Shown in pieces: positions 1 through 7,644 of a stretch of DNA of 64,000 bases. The translations under genes and the position numbers were made by a program. Every line of letters begins with the position of its first letter. The first letter of the stretch is position 1. The notes below the pieces were generated by a model. That model was not told the DNA's origin. It was given only the letters and a program-made list of their open reading frames with translations, and ran no database searches. This DNA comes from Yoonia rosea (GTDB lineage Bacteria; Pseudomonadota; Alphaproteobacteria; Rhodobacterales; Rhodobacteraceae). The stretch lies in assembly GCF_900156505.1 (NCBI RefSeq), contig NZ_FTPR01000004.1, positions 1-64,000 of the forward strand, written 5' to 3'.

Positions 1-279
1 ACAAAGTTCGAGGCAGAGGCCTATATTCTGACCAAGGAAGAGGGTGGTCGTCACACACCATTCTTCGCGAACTACCGTCCACAGTTCTACTTCCGGACCA
101 CTGACGTGACCGGCACAGTTGTTCTGCCCGAAGGCACCGAAATGGTGATGCCTGGCGACAACCTGAAGTTCAACGTCGAGCTGATCGCACCGATCGCGAT
201 GGAAGACGGCCTGCGCTTTGCGATCCGCGAAGGCGGCCGCACCGTCGGCGCCGGTGTTGTATCAAAGATTGTTGAATAA
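1..279 (+). CDS. tuf: Elongation factor Tu, C-terminal fragment (5' end outside window)
   Basis: The reading frame is open from the first base and encodes the last 92 residues of EF-Tu, the GTPase that brings aminoacyl-tRNA to the ribosome. The visible part is domain 3: it contains [20 protein letters not shown], the MPGDN turn and the C-terminal [17 protein letters not shown], all close to universal in bacterial EF-Tu. The GTPase domain lies upstream of the window. A strong hairpin terminator follows about 70 bases after the stop. In Roseobacters a tuf copy commonly sits just before tRNA-Trp and secE-nusG. Here about 2.7 kb of accessory genes lies between them. Confidence 0.97.
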   Translation, partial: TKFEAEAYILTKEEGGRHTPFFANYRPQFYFRTTDVTGTVVLPEGTEMVMPGDNLKFNVELIAPIAMEDGLRFAIREGGRTVGAGVVSKIVE

Positions 280-349
280 CAATCTTTGAAGTGGGTGGCA
301 GGTGATTGCGCCGCAATCGCCGAGAACCCACGACGGTGTTATGAATAAC

Positions 350-386
350 AAAGGCCGCTCCAATCGGGGCGGCCTTTTGGTTTTTG
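350..386 (+). terminator. Rho-independent terminator after tuf
   Basis: A 12-bp stem (350-361 with 366-377, one G-T pair) closes a 4-base loop AATC and runs into TTTTGGTTTTT. It is 70 bases after the tuf stop codon and before the acetyltransferase gene, so it should end the tuf transcript. Confidence 0.85.
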
Positions 387-479
387 CTGATATGTGCTAG
401 CCGGTTCGCGTAACCATTGGAGGCCGACATGGATCATTCAACGCTGTGACCTTTTCTCAACTCAGCACAAGGATGTCCC

Positions 480-1124
480 ATGACCTTTCCAACCCCCGAA
501 ACCCGAAATCCGGTTATTCTGCCTGACGGCAACGCACACGAAGGCACCGTCTTTCTTTCCGCGGCTGTTGATCATCCGCGGTTCGAGATTGGCGACTACA
601 CTTATGCCAGCGCGCATAAGCCGCCCGATGATTGGGCGCTCCATCTCGCGCCCTACCTCTATGCGTTTTCGCCCGAGAAGCTTCGGATCGGGAAATTTTG
701 CCAGTTGGCGGATGGTGTCACTTTCATCACCTCTTCCGCGAACCACCGCTACGATGGATTCTCGACGTTTCCCTTTATGATTTTCACTGGAGCAGGTCCG
801 GACGGCCCTTCCATGCCTGAACCCGGCCCCGATACAATTGTCGGCAATGACGTTTGGATCGGCCAAGGCGCTACCATTCTGCCCGGTGCCCGGATTGGCA
901 ACGGCGTGATCGTTGCGGCGGGTGCAGTTGTGGGCGGACATATCCCCGACTACGCGATTGTCAGGGGCAACCCCGCGCAAATCAGCAGGATGCGGTTTGA
1001 CGATGAGACGATTGCAGCCTTGCTTGGGATTGCGTGGTGGGATTGGGAGATCGACAGGATTGTTACCCAAGAGGCCACGATTGTCGGCGCTGACTTGGCC
1101 AAGCTTCGGAGCGGTACCGCGTAA
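480..1124 (+). CDS. CatB/Vat-type hexapeptide-repeat O-acetyltransferase
   Basis: This 214-residue protein belongs to the xenobiotic acetyltransferase group of left-handed beta-helix enzymes, which transfer acetyl from acetyl-CoA to hydroxyl groups of small molecules such as streptogramins or chloramphenicol. The sequence shows the early IGKFCQLADGVTFI strand, the SSANHRYDGFSTFPF segment with the likely catalytic His near residue 88, and hexapeptide turns such as IGNGVIVAAGAVV, ending in VRGNPAQ. Length matches the family (about 210). AAGGA lies 6 bases before the ATG. The natural substrate cannot be read from sequence. Chromosomal members are common in Rhodobacteraceae and often have no proven resistance role. 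It is a single gene between the tuf terminator and an MFS remnant. Confidence 0.85.
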   Translation: MTFPTPETRNPVILPDGNAHEGTVFLSAAVDHPRFEIGDYTYASAHKPPDDWALHLAPYLYAFSPEKLRIGKFCQLADGVTFITSSANHRYDGFSTFPFMIFTGAGPDGPSMPEPGPDTIVGNDVWIGQGATILPGARIGNGVIVAAGAVVGGHIPDYAIVRGNPAQISRMRFDDETIAALLGIAWWDWEIDRIVTQEATIVGADLAKLRSGTA

Positions 1125-1231
1125 AGTCAGCTGCGTCACCGCGCAAACGCACCTGCACTGACGGCCCAGTGGCCGTGGGTTATGATCTGCGTTTCAGTTG
1201 CGCCAAGGGTGAATGTCGGGAAGGGTCATGC

Positions 1232-1630
1232 ATGACCGCTGGTCGCGGGCTGATTCTGGCCATCCTGTTTTTCGCTCGGCTTACAATGGCTTTCCAGTTT
1301 CAGGCCGTTGCCGCGCTGTCGCCGCTCTTGATGGAGGCGTTCAGTATCGGATTGGCAGATATCGGCTTTCTGATCGGACTGTATTTTGCGCCGGGCATCT
1401 TGTTCGCATTGGGCGCGGGGCCGGCGATGACCTTGCCCGGAGATGTGCTGACGCCGAAATCGCGGTCTCTGGGGGTCGGCGTCTTTTTTACGATCTCCTA
1501 TGTCGTGATGATGGTGGGCCCCCGATTGGGCGGTGGATTGGCTGACGCGGGAATGATGATCATTGCCGGGGCAGTGATGTCGTTTGCGGCTGCGGTGTGT
1601 TTGCTGTTCTTTAGCCGCGCGACAGTTTAG
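1232..1630 (+). pseudogene. MFS transporter remnant with internal deletion
   Basis: The open frame encodes 132 residues, where major facilitator transporters have about 400. The N-terminal part (ARLTMAFQFQAVAALSPLLM, then IGLYFAPGILFALGAG) looks like transmembrane helices 1 and 2. The next residues, PGDVLTPKSRSLGVGVFFT, resemble the loop and helix normally near helix 10, and the protein then ends as an MFS C-terminus does. The middle seven or so helices are missing without a frameshift, the junction being near base 1420. The start chosen is the ATG at 1232, which has GGGAAGGG upstream. An in-frame extension upstream to 1169 exists but has no hydrophobic or conserved content. Transport activity is very unlikely. 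A small membrane protein with a new role is possible but not supported. Its stop overlaps the stop of the convergent DUF374 gene. Confidence 0.65.
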
Positions 1631-2316
1631 GGGCCGTGCGGCAGATCAATCATCGCATCTGCACGCGCGGTATTGGCGTCGATGAAACGGGCGATCTCCT
1701 CACGGAGATTTTCCAATTCGGCCGCGTCCGGCTTGCGTGGTACCTTTTTGGGAAAGCGGGCGAAAACATAGGCGCCTTTGCTGAATGGCCTTGGTATCAG
1801 TAACCTATCCCATGACTGCGCGCGTCGCTGACGGGTGGTTGAAAAAGCGTAGCAGAAAATCGGCAACCCTGTTGCGCGCGCCCATTCAAGCGGCGGATCC
1901 TTTAACTGCAATGCAGGCCCACGGGGACCATCAGCTGTCAGCCCGATGCTCACGCCGTCCTTCACGCGCTTCAGCACAGTGCGTGACGCCACGATATTTG
2001 AAACCTTGGCGGACATTTTCATCGGGCGCAGCCCCGACAGCTGGTGAACCGCCCCGACGACCCGCGCGATTGGTGAGGTATCATGCAAACTCGAGAGTGA
2101 TCCGCTTTCAACGGGCCAGTGATGCGCGATCATCATGAGCCGGCTGTGCCACATTACGAGCAGGACAGGCCCTTCCGCCATTGCGGCACGCAATTCGTCA
2201 ACGCCCTCGGACTGCCACCGTGTCGTGCGCTGTACCAGATTGAGATAGAGCAACACCAAACGTCCAACGGCGTTCACGAACCGTTCGGATTTCTCGATGC
2301 GTCTGCGCAGTGACAT
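1627..2316 (-). CDS. DUF374 lysophospholipid/lipid A-type acyltransferase
   Basis: A 229-residue protein of the DUF374 group, relatives of the PlsC/LpxL acyltransferases thought to acylate lipids at the inner membrane. It shows a short N-terminal hydrophobic stretch (GRLVLLYLNLVQ), the motif LLVMWHSRLMMI in the place of the acyltransferase H-x4-D region, and the LTADGPRGPALQLK block typical of DUF374. In other alphaproteobacteria this family is often encoded beside lipid A genes such as kdtA/waaA. No such neighbour is visible here. The exact acceptor is unknown. The 3' end overlaps the MFS remnant by four bases. Confidence 0.8.
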   Translation of the reverse strand: MSLRRRIEKSERFVNAVGRLVLLYLNLVQRTTRWQSEGVDELRAAMAEGPVLLVMWHSRLMMIAHHWPVESGSLSSLHDTSPIARVVGAVHQLSGLRPMKMSAKVSNIVASRTVLKRVKDGVSIGLTADGPRGPALQLKDPPLEWARATGLPIFCYAFSTTRQRRAQSWDRLLIPRPFSKGAYVFARFPKKVPRKPDAAELENLREEIARFIDANTARADAMIDLPHGP

Positions 2317-2531
2317 CTGGGGCCGTGCCTTTGGTTACGGGTCAGCCTCTGTTTTCGCAGGTCTGCACCTGAACACAAGCTGCGAGCGTCCTGAACGCGC
2401 CGCATATGAACACAATTCGACTAAAAACCGCATGATTTTGGCATAAGCCCGCCACTTTGGCCCTCTATCACGTCGCCGTGCTCATGGTGTGTTTTCCATG
2501 TTTTATTTTTTATCGAGTTACGGAGCCTACA

Positions 2532-2831
2532 ATGACCCCTTTGAAATCTATTGCGCTTTTTGTTGCCGTCAGCGTTGCTGCTGGCCCTGCTTTTGCAGAA
2601 GTTGTTTTGAACAATGAAAAGAGCCGCCTGTATGAGGCTGACTATGAAGCCGTTCTTGCCGAGAATGGCATTGAAGTCGGTGCAGCCGTCTTTGGATCGT
2701 ACGATGCCAGCTACGATGTTTATTTGACAGACGTAGATCTGTTTCCATCGCTTCTGGGTCACTACGATGCGGACTACGAAGTGGCCCTTGATCACGCAGC
2801 CTTTGGGCCGGTGGTGGTCGCTTCCCGCTAA
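2532..2831 (+). CDS. Small secreted protein with YxADYE-type repeats, unknown function
   Basis: This 99-residue product is not recognised. Residues 1-22 form a clean signal peptide ending AGPAFA before EVVLNN, so the mature protein of about 77 residues is predicted to be periplasmic or secreted. The mature part is acidic and contains three related aromatic-acidic motifs: LYEADYEAVL, SYDASYDVYL and HYDADYEVAL, with spacings of about 25 and 22 residues. An open frame continues 25 codons upstream, but ACGGAG lies a suitable distance before the ATG at 2532 and the signal peptide begins there. No partner gene is adjacent. It could be a small envelope protein or cation binder, but nothing in the sequence proves this. 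Confidence 0.6.
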   Translation: MTPLKSIALFVAVSVAAGPAFAEVVLNNEKSRLYEADYEAVLAENGIEVGAAVFGSYDASYDVYLTDVDLFPSLLGHYDADYEVALDHAAFGPVVVASR

Positions 2832-2885
2832 AGGCCCATTGACGGTTACGAAAATTCGGCCGGTTGCGGCTGCTTAGATATGGAT

Positions 2886-2908
2886 TGCGCCGATCTTGTG
2901 TCGGCGCA
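2886..2908. other. Hairpin in the 170-base spacer before tRNA-Trp
   Basis: TGCGCCGA (2886-2893) and TCGGCGCA (2901-2908) form a perfect 8-bp stem with a 7-base loop. No T-tract follows, so it is a poor intrinsic terminator. It may end the upstream small-protein transcript or be part of a short structured RNA. Further imperfect complementarity (ACCG and CGGT repeats) continues to about 2945. Confidence 0.35.
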
Positions 2909-2962
2909 GACCGTTCCCAAACCGAAATCGGACGGTCCGGCGGTTTCATGGCACCTTCCCTC

Positions 2963-2991
2963 TTGATCCCGCCTGAGTTTCGGACTACCTC
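2963..2991 (+). promoter_or_regulatory. Candidate sigma-70 promoter of tRNA-Trp
   Basis: TTGATC (2963-2968) and TACCTC (2986-2991) are separated by 17 bases, and the mature tRNA would begin 14 bases after the -10 hexamer. Spacing and position fit a tRNA promoter. The -10 matches consensus only in part. Confidence 0.35.
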
Positions 2992-3004
2992 GCTACTCGG
3001 TCAT

Positions 3005-3080
<76 letters not shown>

Positions 3081-3125
3081 GACCAGATCACCGACACGCT
3101 GGTGCGCGGAGGTTAGAGAGTTTCC

Positions 3126-4022
3126 ATGTCAGCGACGCCTCTTTCTGTCGCGTTCCATATCGGAGCGCACAAGACTGCCACCACACATCTGCAACGCGCG
3201 CTGAAATCTGCTGCGGATCAATTGGCAGGGCAGGGCGTGCAGTATTACGGCCCCGATACGCTACGGTTGCCGGGGCGGTCTTTGCAATCGCTCTTCGGGC
3301 TCAAACATCAAGCGCCGGATGGTATGGTCAAACGTCCAGCGGCCGAGCAATTGGCGCGGCTGCGCAAGGATGGCCATCGGTTGGTTTTCAGCGAGGAAAA
3401 CTTTATCGGTGCGTTGAACACGCCGAACGGTGGCAAGATGAAGCGGCGATACAAGGTCGCCGATACGCGACTGACGGGGCTGTCAGCAGCAATTGGCCAG
3501 AACATTGACGTCCACCTTGCTCTGCGCCGCCCGACGGCCTTTCTGAATTCAGCCTATTGCCAGCTTCTGTTGGGCGGGAGAGTGCAGCCGTTCAAGTCCT
3601 ACGTAAAAACCCATGGCATGAAGACAGTGGATTGGGTTGAGCTGGTCCGCCGCCTGCGTACGTCCCATGGCGTAGGCTCTGTCACGGTTTGGCGATACGA
3701 GGACTATGGTGCCGTCTTTCCGCATATCATTGCCGGATTGGTCGGGCAAGATGCCGCTGCTTCGGTGCGGCCACCGCGGCGACGTGTGAACCGTGGTTTG
3801 TCTGCCGCTGCTGTCGCGCAGGTGTTGGAACAGGCGGGCGATCTTACCGGACAGAATAGTGCAAGAGCGGCCCGCAAAGCACTTGCCGTCGAAGATGGCT
3901 ATGCGCCTTTTGACGGGTTCTCGGAAAAGGATCACGCCATGAGCGATGCGACCTATGCGCGCCAGATTGCGGAGATTGCGCAAATGGATGGCGTAACCTT
4001 GCTGCGCCCTGAGCTACTTTGA
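3126..4022 (+). CDS. Sulfotransferase-like P-loop protein
   Basis: A 298-residue protein whose N-terminus, VAFHIGAHKTATTHLQRAL, matches the 5'-phosphosulfate-binding loop of PAPS-dependent sulfotransferases (H-x-G-x-x-K-T-[AG]-T-[TS]). A later segment, RLVFSEENFIGAL, and the LALRRPTAFLNSAYCQLL stretch fit the second half of such a fold, where an Arg-Ser pair binds the 3'-phosphate. Overall identity to characterised enzymes appears low, so the acceptor (glycan, lipid or protein) is unknown. The gene sits between tRNA-Trp and secE, a place where most relatives have no gene. It ends 90 bases before secE and has no terminator of its own, so it may contribute read-through to secE. Confidence 0.6.
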   Translation: MSATPLSVAFHIGAHKTATTHLQRALKSAADQLAGQGVQYYGPDTLRLPGRSLQSLFGLKHQAPDGMVKRPAAEQLARLRKDGHRLVFSEENFIGALNTPNGGKMKRRYKVADTRLTGLSAAIGQNIDVHLALRRPTAFLNSAYCQLLLGGRVQPFKSYVKTHGMKTVDWVELVRRLRTSHGVGSVTVWRYEDYGAVFPHIIAGLVGQDAAASVRPPRRRVNRGLSAAAVAQVLEQAGDLTGQNSARAARKALAVEDGYAPFDGFSEKDHAMSDATYARQIAEIAQMDGVTLLRPELL

Positions 4023-4112
4023 CGTGTCACGATCACGCAGCCTTCCTTACGGGCTTGAATTTGCGGGTCAGAGGCCGTAAGTCCGTCATGTTTTTACAAA
4101 GGACGATCAGCC

Positions 4113-4313
4113 ATGGCACTCGCCAATCCCGTTAAGTTCATCCAGGAAGTCCGTTCAGAGGTGGGCAAAGTCGTATGGCCGACCCGCCGTGAAGTGGTGA
4201 TGACCACGATCATGGTGTTCATTATGGCGGCGCTGACGGCGATCTTTTTCTTTCTGGTCGATCTGCTGATCCGGACAGGTCTGAATGGCGTTCTGACTTA
4301 CTTTGGCAGCTAA
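4113..4313 (+). CDS. secE: Preprotein translocase subunit SecE
   Basis: A 66-residue single-span SecE, the clamp subunit of the SecYEG channel in the inner membrane. The amphipathic helix before the membrane holds the signature FIQEVRSEVGKVVWPTRREV (residues 9-28). It is followed by one hydrophobic helix, about residues 33-53. Length fits the short alphaproteobacterial form. AAAGGA lies 9 bases before the ATG. It precedes nusG by 186 bases, the usual order. Confidence 0.95.
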   Translation: MALANPVKFIQEVRSEVGKVVWPTRREVVMTTIMVFIMAALTAIFFFLVDLLIRTGLNGVLTYFGS

Positions 4314-4384
4314 TACGTCGCTTTTCCCGCCCGCCTCTTGAAAACTCTGTAAGGCAGCGGTATGAGCCAACAACTTCCGAAAAT

Positions 4385-4422
4385 GGCGTGCGGCGAATCA
4401 AGTTGCACGCCGCTTTTATTTT
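4385..4422 (+). terminator. Weak hairpin/attenuator between secE and nusG
   Basis: GGCGTGC (4385-4391) pairs with GCACGCC (4405-4411) across a 13-base loop, followed by GCTTTTATTTTC. The large loop and interrupted T-tract make it a weak terminator. It may reduce rather than stop transcription into nusG. Confidence 0.4.
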
Positions 4423-4499
4423 CGGGACTGGCGGTTCAACTGCCGAACTGAAATGCAATTGCGGCCTTTTGGCTGCGTGACGACAAGGTGCTCTGACAG

Positions 4500-5030
4500 A
4501 TGGCCAAACGTTGGTATTCGGTAAGCGTTCTCTCAAACTTTGAGAAGAAGATTGCAGAAGCGATCCGCACAAAGGCAGAAGAGCAGGGGCTCAGCGATCA
4601 GATCGATGAGGTTCTGGTGCCGACCGAAGAAGTGATCGAAATCCGCCGCAACAAGAAAGTGACCGCCGAGCGCCGCTTTATGCCGGGTTACGTTCTGGTC
4701 CATATGGAAATGTCGGACGAAGGGTATCACCTGATCAACTCGATCAACCGCGTCACAGGTTTCTTGGGCCCCCAAGGCCGCCCGATGCCGATGCGCGATG
4801 CCGAAGTACAGGCAATCCTTGGTCGCGTCCAAGAGGGTGAAGATGCGCCACGCACACTCATCCACTTCGAGATTGGCGAAAAGGTAAAAGTCAACGATGG
4901 TCCGTTCGAAGATTTCGACGGCATGGTCGAGGAAGTGGACGAAGAGAACCAGCGCCTGAAGGTGACGGTCTCTATCTTTGGCCGCGCCACACCGGTCGAG
5001 CTTGAATTTACGCAGGTCTCCAAGCAGTAA
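4500..5030 (+). CDS. nusG: Transcription termination/antitermination factor NusG
   Basis: A 176-residue NusG that binds RNA polymerase and links it to Rho or the ribosome. The NGN domain fills roughly residues 1-110, with [20 protein letters not shown] and the [14 protein letters not shown] strand. The KOW domain follows from about residue 122, with [20 protein letters not shown]. Length is typical. It lies just downstream of secE and is closed by a strong bidirectional terminator. The next ribosomal gene, rplK, is separated from it by two minus-strand genes. Confidence 0.97.
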   Translation: MAKRWYSVSVLSNFEKKIAEAIRTKAEEQGLSDQIDEVLVPTEEVIEIRRNKKVTAERRFMPGYVLVHMEMSDEGYHLINSINRVTGFLGPQGRPMPMRDAEVQAILGRVQEGEDAPRTLIHFEIGEKVKVNDGPFEDFDGMVEEVDEENQRLKVTVSIFGRATPVELEFTQVSKQ

Positions 5031-5048
5031 CGGCGACCTCAGCAATTG

Positions 5049-5081
5049 AAAAAGGGGAGCGTCCGACGCTCCCCTTTTTTG
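5049..5081. terminator. Bidirectional terminator between nusG and the Rieske-type gene
   Basis: A 14-bp perfect stem (5049-5062 with 5066-5079) has a 3-base loop CCG. It carries A5 on the left and T6 on the right, so either strand yields a GC-rich hairpin followed by U residues. It serves the convergent nusG and Rieske-type genes. Confidence 0.9.
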
Positions 5082-5099
5082 TTTCTGCTGTTGTGTTCT

Positions 5100-5669
5100 T
5101 TAGGCCAGCGACAGCACAACCTGTGGGCCGTCTACTGTCAGCGTATAGTCAGGGATCGACAGGTACTCGCCTTCTGATGCGCCTGCGACCCCCATGCCGA
5201 CGGCATTATAGACCGATCCGTGCCGCGATCCGCGGTCAAGGCAAGCGAAAGGCGCCTCAGGGTTCCCCGTCAGGCCAATGGCCTTGCCACGATGCGTACA
5301 TAGCAGGTTCACGACAAAATATTCGGGGTTCTGGACCGTCCCCGCCCGATCATTCGCCGCGCCAAAGGCGACCTGCTCTGCCGTGCGCCGGTGCACCGCC
5401 ACGTATTGCATCATGCCTGTTGCCGAAAACTCTGCGTCATCTGTCGGGCGCGCGATCACGGCGACCTCACCGGGTTGCAACGCCGAAATCTCGACCTCGG
5501 CTGCGCCCGCAGAGACTGTAATCAACTGGTTCTCACCTGTGGGGCGGTCTTCTGGCAGGCCGGCCCATGCGGCCTCGAAATTCGTCTGCGCATTCAAGAT
5601 CGCAGGGCAGAGTAAAACGGCTGTGCTGGAAATTGTCGTCATCACATGGCGGCGGGTCATTTTTTGCAT
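5100..5669 (-). CDS. Rieske-type [2Fe-2S] protein with altered ligand spacing
   Basis: An exported protein of about 189 residues related to the iron-sulfur subunit of cytochrome bc1. The N-terminus MTRRHVMTTISSTAVLLCPA looks like a twin-arginine signal. The first ligand box is CTHRGK and the second lies in FACLDRGSRHGSVY, followed by the GEYLSIPDYTL strand common in Rieske subunits. In standard Rieske boxes (CTHLGC and CPCHGS) the second Cys and His are two residues apart; here Cys and His are six apart, and the extra disulfide cysteines are absent. The start at 5669 is preferred because AGGA lies 6 bases upstream; an alternative ATG at 5675 overlaps the previous stop. It follows a cytochrome b561 gene by two bases, so the two are probably a membrane electron-transfer pair. 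Confidence 0.7.
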   Translation of the reverse strand: MQKMTRRHVMTTISSTAVLLCPAILNAQTNFEAAWAGLPEDRPTGENQLITVSAGAAEVEISALQPGEVAVIARPTDDAEFSATGMMQYVAVHRRTAEQVAFGAANDRAGTVQNPEYFVVNLLCTHRGKAIGLTGNPEAPFACLDRGSRHGSVYNAVGMGVAGASEGEYLSIPDYTLTVDGPQVVLSLA

Positions 5670-5671
5670 GG

Positions 5672-6184
5672 TCATTCCTTTCGTGGGGTGAGGGTCATAT
5701 TCGACAAAGGCAAGTCCTTGTCCCAAAACCGGTGTTTCAGAACGGCGATGATGTGGATGGCAAACAGGGCCAAAAGGATCCATTTCAGCGTAAAATGCGC
5801 CTCAAGAAACCATTCGCCCGTGTCCGAGCGCGCAAGGCCTTGGTCAACGGCGGCGATCAGCAGGGGATCGCGCAGGCCCGAGGCGGCGATATACCCGGTC
5901 ACCAGATAGGCGATAAGGCATATGTAAAGCCCGGCATGAACGATTTTCGCCATGACCGCCTCGAGCGGGTGGTGGGGTTTGGCGGCCGGTGTTGCAGGAT
6001 GCCGGAAGCGGGCGATGAGGCGGGCGACCACCACAACGATCAAGATCTGGCCTGCGATCTGGTGCAGCTGCATCGTGTCTGCGTCAAGCCAATCATACGT
6101 ATACGCGAGGCCCGTCAACACCATCACGATCAGAACGGCAGCAGTAAGCCAGTGAAAAATGATCTGAGCTTTTGTATAGGTCAT
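5672..6184 (-). CDS. Cytochrome b561 family protein
   Basis: A 170-residue four-helix membrane protein of the bacterial cytochrome b561 type, which carries two b hemes and moves electrons between quinones and periplasmic partners. Hydrophobic helices begin at IIFHWLTAAVLIVMVLTGLA, with His residues in helix 1 (FHWL), LHQIAGQIL, the VHAGLYICL segment and AIHIIAVLKHRF, which fit the paired heme ligands. The start at 6184 has AAAGGA upstream. Upstream in-frame codons lack an ATG. It is the first gene of a two-gene minus-strand unit with the Rieske-type protein and is inserted between nusG and rplK. Confidence 0.85.
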   Translation of the reverse strand: MTYTKAQIIFHWLTAAVLIVMVLTGLAYTYDWLDADTMQLHQIAGQILIVVVVARLIARFRHPATPAAKPHHPLEAVMAKIVHAGLYICLIAYLVTGYIAASGLRDPLLIAAVDQGLARSDTGEWFLEAHFTLKWILLALFAIHIIAVLKHRFWDKDLPLSNMTLTPRKE

Positions 6185-6459
6185 CGCGCTTTCCTTTGAG
6201 ATCAATTTATTGCGGTTTCCCTAAAGGCAACTTCGTGGTGGATCACGTGCGCGTTATTGGCTGCCGCGATGTTGTATTTTTCAGCGCATTCGTGCCGAAA
6301 ACCACTTGCTAAACGGGGGGTGTCCGACTAAACGGCGCACTTGTCGCCTTGTGGGCGGCACTCATGTGGGAGGCGAGGTGCACGCGTGCGCCGGACCGGA
6401 CCACACAACGAAAAGCCCTGCGGTCGCGACCAAAGGGCGTTGGAATAGGAGATGGCTTC
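6185..6459 (+). promoter_or_regulatory. Divergent promoter region and rplK leader
   Basis: This 275-base spacer must hold the start of the cytochrome b561 unit (minus) and the promoter and leader of rplK-rplA (plus). I could not pick a convincing -35/-10 pair. Near the rplK end GCCCT (6415-6419) and AGGGC (6434-6438) flank the palindrome GGTCGCGACC, giving a leader hairpin 8-12 bases before the ribosome binding site. In other bacteria the L11 operon leader is the target of L1 autoregulation. That this hairpin has that role is inference. Confidence 0.4.
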
Positions 6460-6885
6460 ATGGCCAAGAAGATTATGGGTACGCTTAAACTGCAGGTCCC
6501 TGCAGGCGCTGCTAACCCGTCCCCACCAGTCGGCCCAGCATTGGGTCAGCGCGGCATCAACATCATGGAATTCTGTAAAGCGTTCAACGCCAAGACAGAA
6601 GGCATGGAAAAGAATGCCCCGTGCCCGACAGTGATCACATACTATCAGGACAAGTCGTTCACGATGGAAATCAAGACGCCGCCTGCGTCTTACTACATCA
6701 AGAAGGCCGCGAACCTGAAGTCTGGCAGCAAGACACCTGGCAAGGATGTTGCTGGTACAATCACAGGCAAGCAGGTGCGTGAAATCGCAGAAGCCAAAAT
6801 GAAGGACCTCAATGCGACGTCCATCGAAGGCGCAATGCTGATCATCGCGGGTTCCGCTCGCTCTATGGGCATCGAGGTGAAGTAA
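6460..6885 (+). CDS. rplK: 50S ribosomal protein L11
   Basis: A 141-residue L11, part of the GTPase-associated centre of the large subunit. It starts [20 protein letters not shown] and has the conserved [19 protein letters not shown] and [12 protein letters not shown] segments. The C-terminal RNA-binding domain ends [11 protein letters not shown]. The ATG at 6460 follows GGAG. Its stop overlaps the start of rplA by one base (TAATG), so the two are translationally coupled. Confidence 0.97.
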   Translation: MAKKIMGTLKLQVPAGAANPSPPVGPALGQRGINIMEFCKAFNAKTEGMEKNAPCPTVITYYQDKSFTMEIKTPPASYYIKKAANLKSGSKTPGKDVAGTITGKQVREIAEAKMKDLNATSIEGAMLIIAGSARSMGIEVK

Positions 6886-7586
6886 TGGCAAAATTTGGTA
6901 AGCGTACAACTGCAGCACGCGCTGCATTCGCAGAGAAACACAACGTCACCGTCACCGAAGCTGCTGCTTTGGTCAAAGACAACGCCACAGCAAAGTTCGA
7001 TGAAAGCATCGAAATCGCAATGGTGCTGGGCGTTGATCCACGTCACGCCGACCAGATGGTCCGTGGTACAGTGAATCTGCCACACGGCACAGGTAAAACC
7101 GTGCGCGTTGCTGTATTCGCACGCGGCGATAAAGCGGAAGAAGCGAAAGCGGCTGGCGCGGATATCGTTGGTGCAGAAGACCTGATGGAAACTGTTCAGG
7201 GCGGCAAGATCGATTTTGACCGCTGCATCGCGACACCTGACATGATGGCCATCGTCGGTCGTTTGGGTAAGGTTCTGGGCCCACGTAACCTGATGCCAAA
7301 CCCCCGCGTTGGCACAGTGACCATGGACATCAAGGAAGCTGTGGAAGCAGCAAAGGGTGGTCAGGTTCAGTTCAAAGCGGAAAAAGCTGGTGTGGTTCAC
7401 GCCGGTATCGGCAAATCCTCTTTCTCTGCACAGCAGATCGAAGAGAACATGAAAGCTTTTGTTGACGCGGTTGGCAAAGCCAAGCCGACGGGCGCAAAAG
7501 GCACCTACATGAAAAAGATCTCCGTCAGCTCAACAATGGGCCCGGGCGTATCTGTTGATGTCGCGTCTGCGACCGGCAACGTCTAA
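6885..7586 (+). CDS. rplA: 50S ribosomal protein L1
   Basis: A 233-residue L1, the protein of the mobile L1 stalk and in other bacteria the translational repressor of its own operon. It contains [17 protein letters not shown] and the signature [17 protein letters not shown]. The C-terminal [15 protein letters not shown] is also typical. Length is standard. It overlaps rplK by one base and is followed 24 bases after its stop by a hairpin that may separate L11-L1 from the L10-L12 unit. Confidence 0.97.
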   Translation: MAKFGKRTTAARAAFAEKHNVTVTEAAALVKDNATAKFDESIEIAMVLGVDPRHADQMVRGTVNLPHGTGKTVRVAVFARGDKAEEAKAAGADIVGAEDLMETVQGGKIDFDRCIATPDMMAIVGRLGKVLGPRNLMPNPRVGTVTMDIKEAVEAAKGGQVQFKAEKAGVVHAGIGKSSFSAQQIEENMKAFVDAVGKAKPTGAKGTYMKKISVSSTMGPGVSVDVASATGNV

Positions 7587-7610
7587 ATCAATCTAGACAG
7601 ATGCAGATTT

Positions 7611-7644
7611 CGGCAGGCCGTTTGGCCTGCCGTTTGCGTTTTGG
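7611..7644 (+). terminator. Terminator/attenuator hairpin after rplA
   Basis: CGGCAGGCC (7611-7619) and GGCCTGCCG (7624-7632) form a perfect 9-bp stem with loop GTTT, followed by TTTGCGTTTT. The interrupted T-tract suggests partial termination before the rplJ leader. Confidence 0.65.
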
